Positions 7,967 to 14,862 are shown, numbered from the stretch's first letter. The stretch is 18,741 nt of DNA from UMGS363 sp051881775 (GCA_051881775.1 JBJEQN010000031.1:1-18741), one strand, 5' to 3'. The notes: generated by a model not told the origin, from the sequence alone. A program made the numbers and translations.

Positions 7967-8222
7967 AGGGGCTGTTGCACGTTAATAAAATTATAACAAA
8001 AACGGGCGGCTGATAGCCGCCCCTACAAGATAAATGCACTAAAACACGCAGTTTAATGTAGGGGCGGATATTATCCGCCCGCAATTTTATGATTTTTTAT
8101 ACTAATAACCAATTAAAAACTGTACAAAAAATCGAGCATAATCTTGCATATATGGATTATGCGAAGATTTTTTGTCTACAGTTTTATTGGTTATTTGTAT
8201 TAATCAACGTGCAACAGCCCCT
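7967..8222. mobile_element. MITE-like element with 17-bp terminal inverted repeats
   Basis: AGGGGCTGTTGCACGTT at 7967-7983 recurs as an exact inverted copy at 8206-8222, bounding about 256 bp with no coding potential. Inside are two GC-rich palindromes (gggcggc-tgata-gccgccc at 8004-8022 and gggcggat-att-atccgccc at 8062-8080) and a long imperfect hairpin at 8104-8197. A related copy of the left end lies at 12170-12228. No clear target-site duplication is visible. It sits between the convergent corA and histidine-kinase genes. Confidence 0.6.
8104..8197. terminator. Long hairpin, likely bidirectional terminator between convergent genes
   Basis: The arms start at AATAACCAA and end at GCATAATC (8136-8143), and GATTATGC (8155-8162) leads back to TTGGTTATT, with a few mismatches or bulges. 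The inner 8-bp stem with an 11-nt loop is followed by a T6 run on the plus strand (8168-8173) and mirrored by a T-run on the minus strand. It could stop transcription from corA and from the histidine kinase. It lies inside the MITE-like element. Confidence 0.5.
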
Positions 8223-8235
8223 GCATTGTATTATG

Positions 8236-11148
8236 TTATAAAATACTGTTCCATTCTTCAACAATTTTGCAGCAAGCGTCAATATCGGAATCCTCAGCCG
8301 CTTTTTTCAGCATAAAATACAATTCTCCCCAACGGTCGGAAAGCTTGATTTTCTCCATATGCTCCAGCACCTCGTCAATACGCAGCGTGTCAAAATCATC
8401 TAACGCACTCTGCATTTTGCCAAGCATTTCTCTGACCTCGTCGGCGGAAGCAGCGTTCTTTTTGCTCTCCGAAGCGGCTATCTGACGCCATATGCTTACA
8501 ACCGCCGAACACAGCTCAATATTGCAGCTTTCCGCAGCTGTTTTCAGCTTTTCAAAGCATTGGGTCTGTGCGGATGTAAAGCGGTATTCCGACATTTTTT
8601 CGATAACGTCATCCATTGCAAGAGTATCCATAGAATCAAGCGCTTCATTCATACTGTCAAGAAGCATTGTCACAGCGCCGGCATCTGCGGAAGCTGCCTC
8701 GGCTTTAACGTTCAGCTCGGGGAACAACGGTGCAAGAATATCCTTGTACCTAAGATAATGCGCCATAAGGTCGCTCGTCTTTGCAAGGATAAGGTCTATA
8801 TCAAGCTCGTTTCCGGCTTTTTCAAGTCTTGCGGCAAGCTCTGCAAGGGCGTCTGCACCTATCTGCTTTGAGGTGCTTTTAAGGGAATGTACCTCAATAG
8901 TGTAGCCCTTAATATCAGCCTTTTCGATAGCTGAGGTTATTATCGCAGCACGCTTGTCAATGGAAAGGTAATACTCCTTAAGTATCTGCATATAAAGCTT
9001 TTCGCTTCCGAGAAGAGAAACAGCCCGTTCTGTATTAAGTCCCTGGATAACGGGAAGAGAGGTTTTATTTTCGCTTTCATTGCTGCTCTCCTGCGGCGTA
9101 TCAGCGAAAACGGGTATTATCTTTTCATTCGGGAGCCATTTTCTTATCATTGAAACAATATCCGTCACCTCAATGGGCTTTGCAACAAAATCATTCATTC
9201 CTTCCTTAATGAACATTTCCTTTGTTCCGCCTACCGCATTGGCAGTGAGGGCGATTATCGGCACATTTTCATATCCTGCAATAAGCCTTCTGATAATATG
9301 TGTTGTTTCAACGCCGTCGACCTCGGGCATCATATGATCCATAAAAATAATGTCATATTTCAGCTTCTTGACCTTTTCGATAGTTTCCGAAGCACCGTTT
9401 GCCGTATCGACCTGCATTTTGAGAGGTTCAATAATTCCGCAGGCAACGGTCAGATTTATCGGATTGTCGTCAACGATAAGGATATGTGCATCGGGGGCTG
9501 TAAATGCGAAATTGTCGCTGCCCGTATCATTTTCCGTCACCACTTCGCTTCCGAGATGCAAAGCGGAATAAAGTCCAAGAGAAAAAACAGGCTTATGCAG
9601 AACCTTTACACGGGGCTGATTCACATCGTTGGGGCTGTCATAGGGCGAAATCAGCATACAATTCAGCTTTAGATTGTCCATTACAGCCTTCCTTATAATG
9701 TCATTAAAAAGATGCTTTTCCGCAATTATATATCCGTCCTGTACAGAATCAAGACCACCCACCTTCTCAAGGTCGGTATATTCTATGCCCAGCACCGAAA
9801 GATCCTTGCACATCTGATCCAGAACATACCGGTTTTCAATTATCAGTACAGCCTTTTCACTGTTTTCGGGGCGGGGTATTGACGGCTCGGCGCATACTAC
9901 CTTCTGCGGCAGTTCCACATAGAAAGTGCTTCCCTTTTCATATTCGCTTTCAAAAGTTATTTTTCCGTTCATCAGCTTAAGAAGCTGCTGAGAGATAGCA
10001 AGTCCGAGACCTGTGCCCTCGATATTCCTGTTTCTCTTGCTGTCTACCTGCTGAAAGGACTTGAACAGCTTGCCCATGTCCTGCTTCTTTATACCGATAC
10101 CCGTATCCCTGACGATCGCTTTAAGCATGATATTTTCGCTGTCCAGCCGGGTGAAGGATATTGCCAGATGCACCTCTCCCCGTTCGGTAAACTTCACGGC
10201 GTTATTAAGCAGATTCAGCAATATCTGGTGTATTCGCACATTATCTCCGCACAGCTTATGGGGGATATTTGTATCAAAATCTATGGTAAATTCAAGATCC
10301 TTTGAGCCTATTCTTGTATTTACGATATTTGCAAGGTCGTTAATGATAGAAAGCGGTTCATAGACCACCTCAACAATATTCATTTTTCCCGATTCGATCT
10401 TTGAAAAATCCAAAATATCGTTGATTATTACAAGCAGATTTTTTCCCGAAGAACGTATCTGTCTGATATACTGCTTTGCCTGCGGCGACATATCCTCACG
10501 CAAAGCCATTTCAGCCATTCCGAGCACTGCGTTCATAGGCGTTCTTATCTCGTGACTCATATTTGCAAGAAAATCCGCTTTCTGCGACGCCGCCAGCTTG
10601 CTCAGCCGTATCGTTTCATAGGATTTATACGCCATATCGGAAATTATCCGTGAAAATTCGTAAATAAAGTTGGCTGAACGTTCAATAGCAGATCTGGGAA
10701 CGATCTGTGTTTTGCTTGCAGCTTCAAGGAACTTGGCCTCATCAACGCCGATCTCCTTAGCTATCTCACGCATTTTATCATAATCGGGTTCTTCGGATAA
10801 GACCTGTCCGCCGATAAAGCTGCCTATCATCTTGTCACCCAGCATTATGGGCGCAGCGAAATCCACAAGATTTGCATGACAGAAGTATGATACAGGCTTT
10901 CCGCTTTCCAGAACCTTTAACGCTCCGTCACGGTCGCATTTTTCACATCTCACCTTACCGACAGGGGATCTGCGGCAATAATTGATACAGAAATCGGAAA
11001 AGTTTGAACCCTCCGTTATGGGTGTTCCGTTTTCATCTGTGGTCAGAGCCGCCATTCTTGCCATTTTGGAGAATGAATCCTGTATTTTCTGGAGAGTTTC
11101 CACAGATATAAGGTCGGTCAGATGTATTTTCTCGTCTGTTTTGATCAT
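8236..11148 (-). CDS. Hybrid sensor histidine kinase: PocR sensor, HisKA-HATPase, two receivers, Hpt and duplicated C-terminal module
   Basis: A 970-aa soluble hybrid kinase without membrane helices. Residues ~8-180 match the PocR sensory domain (Cys54, Cys58, Cys68, Cys71, CHANLVDFAAPI with Cys90, FIGGQ). HisKA has FLANMSHEIRTPMN with His199; the ATPase has LLNNAVKF, DTGIGI and GTGLGLAIS. A degenerate receiver (~430-540, starting AVLIIENRYVL) lacks the acidic pocket. A full receiver (HILIVDDNPINL, Asp604 in FMDHMMP, ALTAN, AKPI) follows, then a Hpt domain with His754 (VHSLKSTSKQIGA). The last ~143 residues hold two copies of a ~60-residue helical module (828-887 and 908-970) sharing ALD-(S/D)-(M/F)-DTL, KKAAE/KTAAE and a closing I(V)xxW. 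ATG 11148 has GGAG upstream and lies 14 bp after the response regulator. PocR domains sense small organic ligands in the few known cases; the ligand here is unknown. Confidence 0.9.
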   Translation of the reverse strand: MIKTDEKIHLTDLISVETLQKIQDSFSKMARMAALTTDENGTPITEGSNFSDFCINYCRRSPVGKVRCEKCDRDGALKVLESGKPVSYFCHANLVDFAAPIMLGDKMIGSFIGGQVLSEEPDYDKMREIAKEIGVDEAKFLEAASKTQIVPRSAIERSANFIYEFSRIISDMAYKSYETIRLSKLAASQKADFLANMSHEIRTPMNAVLGMAEMALREDMSPQAKQYIRQIRSSGKNLLVIINDILDFSKIESGKMNIVEVVYEPLSIINDLANIVNTRIGSKDLEFTIDFDTNIPHKLCGDNVRIHQILLNLLNNAVKFTERGEVHLAISFTRLDSENIMLKAIVRDTGIGIKKQDMGKLFKSFQQVDSKRNRNIEGTGLGLAISQQLLKLMNGKITFESEYEKGSTFYVELPQKVVCAEPSIPRPENSEKAVLIIENRYVLDQMCKDLSVLGIEYTDLEKVGGLDSVQDGYIIAEKHLFNDIIRKAVMDNLKLNCMLISPYDSPNDVNQPRVKVLHKPVFSLGLYSALHLGSEVVTENDTGSDNFAFTAPDAHILIVDDNPINLTVACGIIEPLKMQVDTANGASETIEKVKKLKYDIIFMDHMMPEVDGVETTHIIRRLIAGYENVPIIALTANAVGGTKEMFIKEGMNDFVAKPIEVTDIVSMIRKWLPNEKIIPVFADTPQESSNESENKTSLPVIQGLNTERAVSLLGSEKLYMQILKEYYLSIDKRAAIITSAIEKADIKGYTIEVHSLKSTSKQIGADALAELAARLEKAGNELDIDLILAKTSDLMAHYLRYKDILAPLFPELNVKAEAASADAGAVTMLLDSMNEALDSMDTLAMDDVIEKMSEYRFTSAQTQCFEKLKTAAESCNIELCSAVVSIWRQIAASESKKNAASADEVREMLGKMQSALDDFDTLRIDEVLEHMEKIKLSDRWGELYFMLKKAAEDSDIDACCKIVEEWNSIL

Positions 11149-11162
11149 TTCGGCTCCACCCC

Positions 11163-12005
11163 TTACCCAAGCAGCGATCTAATGGTATCGTTCACTCTTT
11201 CTATATTTATAGGCTTAAGAAGATAGCCCTGGGGCTTAAGCGAAAGCACTTCCGTGATCTTATCCCTATCGGCAATGCCTGTAAGAAAAACAACAGGGAT
11301 GTCCTTGGCGCTGTCGATCTTTTTTATTTTTCTGAAAACCTCGGGTCCGTTTTCGACAGGCATCTCATAATCAAGGAAGATCAGGTCGGGCGTCTTTGTT
11401 TCAAGAAATTTCAAAGCCATTCTTCCGCCTGCCATTGCCGTAACATCGTATTTGTCCTCAAGGGCAGCCTTAAGCAGCTTTAAAATATTTTTGTCATCAT
11501 CAACAACAACGATATGCTTTCTTCCCGTGGCAGCTTTTTTCTCAAGTGCCGCCCTCTGCGCCTGCACCTCTGCTTCCCGTGCAAGGCGTTCCGCTTCCTC
11601 CGCTTCCTTGGCAATACGAGCCTTTTCCTCTTCAATGCTGCGGAGAAGCTTGATTATTTTATCGCCGATGACCGATATGGTGATAGGTCTTGACAGTATA
11701 ATGTCGATAGTATGTTCATATTCATTTTCGTTTGTGTAAAACTCATAGCAGTCCTCATTAGTAACCATAATTACCGGCACCGTGCAGAACGCCTCGTTTG
11801 ATTTAAGCCTTTTGATCTGTGCCATGACCTGAGCATCGGCATATTCGGCAATGCATACATAAGCGTCAGGCTTGAACAGCTCGTAATGCGCAGCAATATC
11901 CGCCCAGAAGCCTGATGTGCTCATACATGTAAATCCGACCGCATTTACAAAAAAGTCTCTTAATAATGCTGAATTTCCGCCGTTGACAAGAATTTTGTAT
12001 TTCAT
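11163..12005 (-). CDS. Two-receiver response regulator (degenerate REC, coiled coil, intact REC)
   Basis: A 280-aa protein. The first ~115 residues have the alternating strand-helix pattern of a receiver (YKILVNGGN..., DAYVCIAEY, PVIMVTNED, ILSRPI) but with Asn/Gly in place of the acidic pocket, so it is unlikely to be phosphorylated. A charged Ala/Glu/Arg-rich coiled coil follows (~118-160). The C-terminal receiver is complete: IVVVDDD, Asp212 in IFLDYEMP, FLTG and LLKPI. There is no DNA-binding or enzymatic output domain, so it probably acts by protein contact or as part of a phosphorelay with the hybrid kinase encoded 14 bp downstream. ATG 12005 has GGGGGTG upstream; the in-frame TTG at 12020 overlaps that ribosome site and was rejected. 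Confidence 0.85.
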   Translation of the reverse strand: MKYKILVNGGNSALLRDFFVNAVGFTCMSTSGFWADIAAHYELFKPDAYVCIAEYADAQVMAQIKRLKSNEAFCTVPVIMVTNEDCYEFYTNENEYEHTIDIILSRPITISVIGDKIIKLLRSIEEEKARIAKEAEEAERLAREAEVQAQRAALEKKAATGRKHIVVVDDDKNILKLLKAALEDKYDVTAMAGGRMALKFLETKTPDLIFLDYEMPVENGPEVFRKIKKIDSAKDIPVVFLTGIADRDKITEVLSLKPQGYLLKPINIERVNDTIRSLLG

Positions 12006-12044
12006 ATGATGCACCCCCAATTTTATGCAATCCCTTCAATAATT

Positions 12045-12073
12045 GCTATAATAACTTTATCATATTTTGTCAA
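12045..12073 (-). promoter_or_regulatory. Sigma-A promoter of the response regulator/hybrid kinase operon
   Basis: On the minus strand TTGACA (12068-12073), a 17-bp spacer and TATAGC (12045-12050) lie about 40 bp upstream of the ATG at 12005. A second TTGACA occurs 11 bp further upstream, giving a tandem TTGACA pair. Confidence 0.55.
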
Positions 12074-12296
12074 ATTTGTCAACGTTTTTAAGAAAATTGT
12101 CGTCATTTGTAATATTTTAATGATTGACAATACATTTTTTGTTTTTTTACCTTCCATATAATACAAAAGCGCTGTTGTACGTTAATAAATTTATAACAAA
12201 AACGGGCGGCATGATAGCCGCCCATACAGTGAGCTTGTGAATAGCATCGCCGCAGGCGATACTATAATTCCACTCTCCACTCTTCACATTCCAAAT
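12074..12296. repeat. Intergenic repeat cluster between the dpaB end and the response-regulator promoter
   Basis: There is no gene here. 12170-12228 is a diverged copy of the left end of the element at 7967 (gctgttgtacgttaataaa, then a gggcggc-catgata-gccgccc palindrome). A small palindrome atcgcc-gca-ggcgat sits at 12246-12260. 12262-12300 is a tract of ccactctccactcttcacattcc, the inverse of the 'gaatgtggagagtgg' repeats elsewhere in the window. 12074-12169 is AT-rich with no recognised feature. Confidence 0.6.
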
Positions 12297-12884
12297 TCAT
12301 ATAAGTATCGGCTGATACTGGATACCGTCAAGTGCGGCAAGTATGGTCTCGGGCAGCTCGTTGAAGTCCGCAACAAGAGAACGGGGCTTCTTTGCGCTGT
12401 CATCCTGACCGAAGGGCACAAAGTAGTAGCACTTGTAATTAAGCAGAGCGCCGATATTCTTTGCGCTGCCTGCAAGACCGTCGTTTGTTGCGGCGGCTAT
12501 GACAACGGGGCGGTTGTTCCGTATGTGGGATTTGACCGCCATAGTTACCGGTGTGTCGATGATGCCTGCCGCCAGTTTTGCCATGGTGTTTCCCGTGCAG
12601 GGGCAGACGACCAGAATATCAAACATTCTCTTGGGACCAACAGGCTCGGCGTCCTCAATGGTGCAGATGACCTTCCGCCCCGTTATCTCCTCGGCAGCTT
12701 TGCGGAAGCCTTCCGCCGTTCCGAAACGGGTGTCGGTGTGGGCTGCGTTGAAGGACATTATGGGCGTAAGCTCTGCGCCCAGCTCCGCAAGCCTTTTCAG
12801 CTGCTCAAAGGACTTTGAAAACGTGCAGAAGGAGCCGCACATTGCATAGCCTATCCTTAAGCCGGAAAACGAACTGTCACTCAT
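12297..12884 (-). CDS. dpaB: Dipicolinate synthase subunit B
   Basis: A 195-aa flavoprotein-fold protein, matching DpaB/SpoVFB in length. It shows LRIGYAMCGSFCTFSKS at the N-terminus (family 'GfalTGSHCT'-like), NAAHTDTRFGTAEGF, DAEPVGPKRMFDILVVCPCTGNTMAKLA, ATNDGLAGSAKNIG and YYFVPFGQDD near the end. With DpaA it makes dipicolinic acid from the dihydrodipicolinate-pathway intermediate in the mother cell; the product is taken up by the forespore. ATG 12884 overlaps the dpaA stop codon by 8 bp with AAAGGGG upstream; GTG 12887 is an alternative. Its stop codon lies at the very edge of a repeat tract. Confidence 0.93.
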   Translation of the reverse strand: MSDSSFSGLRIGYAMCGSFCTFSKSFEQLKRLAELGAELTPIMSFNAAHTDTRFGTAEGFRKAAEEITGRKVICTIEDAEPVGPKRMFDILVVCPCTGNTMAKLAAGIIDTPVTMAVKSHIRNNRPVVIAAATNDGLAGSAKNIGALLNYKCYYFVPFGQDDSAKKPRSLVADFNELPETILAALDGIQYQPILI

Positions 12885-13758
12885 CACTTTCGCCCCTTTC
12901 CCCTAAAATGTTGAATATGGTCTTGCCTATGTTCACTCCGGCAGTAAGGGGTGCCACTCTTCCCGGCAGAGAAAGCAGCCATACCGCCCTTATGCCAAGC
13001 TCTGCAGCGGTGTCGAAATCCACGCCCCCCGGCTTTGAAGCAAGGTCTATCACAAGGCAGCCCTTATCAAGAAGCCGCAGCTTTGCACCGTCAAGTATCA
13101 CCGCCGGAGCGGTGTTGAAAATTATCGAATACTCGCCAAGATGTTGGCTCAGGTCGCATATGCGGATATTTTTGCAGCCGTATACCTCCGCCCAGGCAAG
13201 GTCGGAGCATTTCCGTGCGGCAACGGTCACATCTGCGTTGAAGCCGCCGAGGATATGAACGAGCATTTTTGCTATCCTACCCATTCCAATAATAAGAATT
13301 TTCTGACCCGAAATAGTTGAAGCGGTCTCCTCCATAGCCACCTGGAGCGCACCCTCTGCGGTAGCCTCGGCGTTAAGGACGGCAAATTCCTCTCTTGCGG
13401 AATAGTCGATCGTTTCAATATTTCTCGCCGCAAACATTTCTTTTATATTATCGGTAAACCGTCCGCCGAAAGCTGTTCCGTTCTCCTTTAAGGCGGCGCA
13501 GAGCAGCTCAACGGGCAGAGTGCTGCCGGAATAGGGCATATTGACGTTTACACCGTCGTTTGAAACAGGCAGAGGCAGAATAAGATGATCTACACGTTCG
13601 TTAAGGGACATAAGGTTTTTAAGCGTATGTATCTTTCCCGACGGAACAATGCCGCTGTCAAAGCCAAGGGTATAAACAAAGCAGCCCTTCTCGGCAAGAT
13701 ATTCCGCAAGCCTTGCAAATCTCAGATCTCCTCCCGCCACAAGATATTTTTTCTTCAT
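12877..13758 (-). CDS. dpaA: Dipicolinate synthase subunit A
   Basis: A 293-aa protein of the DpaA/SpoVFA family. The N-terminal domain starts KKKYLVAGGDLRFARLAEYL, continues with NMPYSGSTLPVELL, and leads to a nucleotide-binding Rossmann domain with KILIIGMGRIAKML (GMGRIA at 158-163), NADVTVAARKCSDLAWA and VIDLASKPGGVDF. It forms the dehydrogenase half of dipicolinate synthase. The chosen ATG 13758 has AAAGG nine bases upstream; the ATG at 13767 overlaps that site. It is the first gene of the dpaA-dpaB operon. A sigma-K-like promoter lies upstream, consistent with late mother-cell expression. Possession of dpaAB separates this organism from cluster I clostridia, which lack it. Confidence 0.93.
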   Translation of the reverse strand: MKKKYLVAGGDLRFARLAEYLAEKGCFVYTLGFDSGIVPSGKIHTLKNLMSLNERVDHLILPLPVSNDGVNVNMPYSGSTLPVELLCAALKENGTAFGGRFTDNIKEMFAARNIETIDYSAREEFAVLNAEATAEGALQVAMEETASTISGQKILIIGMGRIAKMLVHILGGFNADVTVAARKCSDLAWAEVYGCKNIRICDLSQHLGEYSIIFNTAPAVILDGAKLRLLDKGCLVIDLASKPGGVDFDTAAELGIRAVWLLSLPGRVAPLTAGVNIGKTIFNILGERGESDE

Positions 13759-13810
13759 AAGATACATCCTTTCATAATCAGAAGTATGCAGATAAATTTT
13801 TCTTCCGCTT

Positions 13811-13839
13811 TATAATATGATAAAGGACGCTAACAGGTG
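13811..13839 (-). promoter_or_regulatory. Sigma-K-like sporulation promoter of dpaAB
   Basis: On the minus strand CACC (13836-13839), 16 bp, then CATATTATA (13811-13819) fits the sigma-K consensus mACm-N16-CATAnnnTA at every defined position. It lies about 50 bp upstream of the dpaA ATG. In Bacillus subtilis the homologous spoVF operon is transcribed by sigma-K in the mother cell. The -10 is also close to the sigma-E type (CATAnnnT), but the -35 fits sigma-K better. Confidence 0.6.
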
Positions 13840-14015
13840 ACGGGAATGGGACGGTTTATAGGGTGGAATGTACAATTAAAATGCTGAGATGTACTGATTT
13901 AAATTTTCAAACTGCATATAATATATTGTACTGCCGAGCAAACAGCAGCTTCTGTTATATCGGGTACGTTAAAGGAGTACGCCTGACCCACAGGCTTCAA
14001 ATCAACGGGAAAGCT
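13840..14015. other. Non-coding gap between the dpaAB promoter and the accessory cassette
   Basis: I see no gene here. The only structures are a small hairpin gcctg-accca-caggc (13981-13995) and short direct repeats of atgtac and gtacg. No known RNA or attachment site was recognised. Confidence 0.4.
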
Positions 14016-14048
14016 AAAACAGGACTACCTTGTCGATAGTCCTGTTTT
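14016..14048. terminator. Bidirectional intrinsic terminator closing the PBECR4-like cassette
   Basis: A perfect 12-bp stem, AAAACAGGACTA / TAGTCCTGTTTT, with a 9-nt loop. A stem bounded by A4 and T4 serves as terminator in both directions. On the minus strand it begins three bases after the stop codon of the PBECR4-like frame (14052-14054). Confidence 0.85.
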
Positions 14049-14051
14049 GTC

Positions 14052-14617
14052 TTATTTTTTCAAGCATTTATCAAATAATTCTTTGCCCTTATCCGATGAT
14101 ATATCAATACATTCCGCACTGATAATTTTCTGTTTTTCAAAATTATTTACACAGCTGTATTTTTTATCAATATCAACTTGGTTTGATTTAGGCATATAGC
14201 AATTATATTTGCTGTTATATGTAAAAATGCAGGTCTGAAAACGCTGTTTGTTTTTTGATGAGATAATACTGCAGGTACCTCTGTCATTTTCATTTATATA
14301 CAGATGCTCGCTGTTTAATATTGTTTGCTGAAGCTCGCCAAAATAACATATTTTTATATTTGTGATATTTTTTTGCCTTTATTATTTATCGAATTTATCA
14401 AACGTCCCGAATCAGGGTATTTATGCTGCAAACAATCATAATAAAAATCCTCTTTGCGGTCATATCGGGGCAAAGCCGGACATCGCTGCAATCCCGTTAA
14501 ATGCAGAAAATTAAAGGGTTTGGCGTGTATTATCACCTCGGAAGAGTCAGTTTTGAGTAAATAATAATTATCCAAAAATTGTTTTTTGTAAGTCATTGCA
14601 AGCTCGTACAGATCCAT
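14052..14617 (-). pseudogene. PBECR4-like (predicted RNase-fold, toxin-related) gene, -1 frameshifted
   Basis: The ORF from ATG 14617 (AGGAG upstream) gives MDLYELAMTYKKQFLDNYYL, then VIIHAKPFNFLHLTGLQRC, then DFYYDCLQHKYPDSGRLIN, and stops at 14354 after KKISQI. The 'NFxHLTGL' core after a short N-terminal helix is typical of PBECR4-type proteins, a predicted nuclease group of the barnase/EndoU/colicin E5/RelE (BECR) fold. Right after the stop, the -1 frame stays open to TAA at 14052: KICYFGELQQTIL, HLYINENDRGTCSIIS, FQTCIFTYNSKYNCYMPKS and so on. One extra A in the A7 run at about 14368-14374 would join both into 188 aa. Thus it is either a real frameshift, a homopolymer sequencing error, or recoding or transcript slippage at A7. 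The gene is clearly more AT-rich than its neighbours, suggesting transfer. Family call is moderate; the broken frame is certain. Confidence 0.6.
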
Positions 14618-14630
14618 TTATAAACTCCTA

Positions 14631-14661
14631 TAAGAAAAGCCTTGCATTATCCGTGCAAGGC
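14631..14661 (-). terminator. Intrinsic terminator between the structured RNA and the PBECR4-like gene
   Basis: On the minus strand an 8-bp stem GCCTTGCA / TGCAAGGC (14639-14661) with a 7-nt loop is followed by TTTTCTTA. The RBS AGGAG (14625-14629) follows within two bases, so read-through of this terminator would be needed to express the gene. A second CCTTGC in the leader (14711-14716) could pair with the 3' arm instead, giving an antiterminator alternative. Confidence 0.7.
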
Positions 14662-14801
14662 TCAATAATCTGTTTTGATGTTGTCCGTCTCGGTACTGAG
14701 ACCCCCGACGGCAAGGTTCTACTTGATTTATAGTGCCAACAGTTCATATAACATCACAAATTATCCCTGTTCAAACACTTGGATAAGCTATTTCTTATCT
14801 T
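14631..14801 (-). ncRNA. Putative ~170-nt structured RNA upstream of the PBECR4-like gene
   Basis: A near-consensus promoter (14808-14836) should start transcription near 14801. The predicted RNA begins with a hairpin GATAAG-aaatag-CTTATC (14782-14799). Next comes a closed domain with outer stem TGTTG/CAACA (14737-14741 with 14679-14683) and inner stems CCGTC/GACGG (14707-14711 with 14685-14689) or GTCTC/GAGAC (14698-14702 with 14687-14691). It ends in the intrinsic terminator at 14631-14661. No ORF of note is present. It matches no riboswitch I know. It could be an RNA antitoxin, a regulatory leader, or the structured end of a lost IS605-like element (its central domain is followed by TCAA). 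Structure is by eye only. Confidence 0.5.
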
Positions 14802-14807
14802 GACAAT

Positions 14808-14836
14808 ATAATACCACATAATCGTTGATTTGTCAA
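14808..14836 (-). promoter_or_regulatory. Strong sigma-A promoter of the structured RNA / PBECR4-like cassette
   Basis: On the minus strand a perfect TTGACA (14831-14836), a 17-bp spacer and TATTAT (14808-14813) occur just after the stop codon of the radical SAM gene. It is the best sigma-A match in the window. The first gene start is about 185 nt downstream, leaving room for the structured leader. Confidence 0.8.
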
Positions 14837-14862
14837 TATCAAATAAAAAGATTTTATCCACA

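Noticed and set aside
7836..8084. Small minus-strand ORF crossing the corA end and the MITE-like element
   Set aside because: It is composed of repeat sequence and antisense to corA, with no RBS.
13971..14015. A tRNA-like stretch with TTCAAAT and a small hairpin
   Set aside because: No acceptor stem, anticodon arm or CCA can be fitted on either strand.
14354..14617. Treating the 87-codon frame alone as a complete small gene
   Set aside because: The following ~100 codons in the -1 frame continue directly to the terminator, and total length is one base short of a whole frame, so it is better read as one broken gene.
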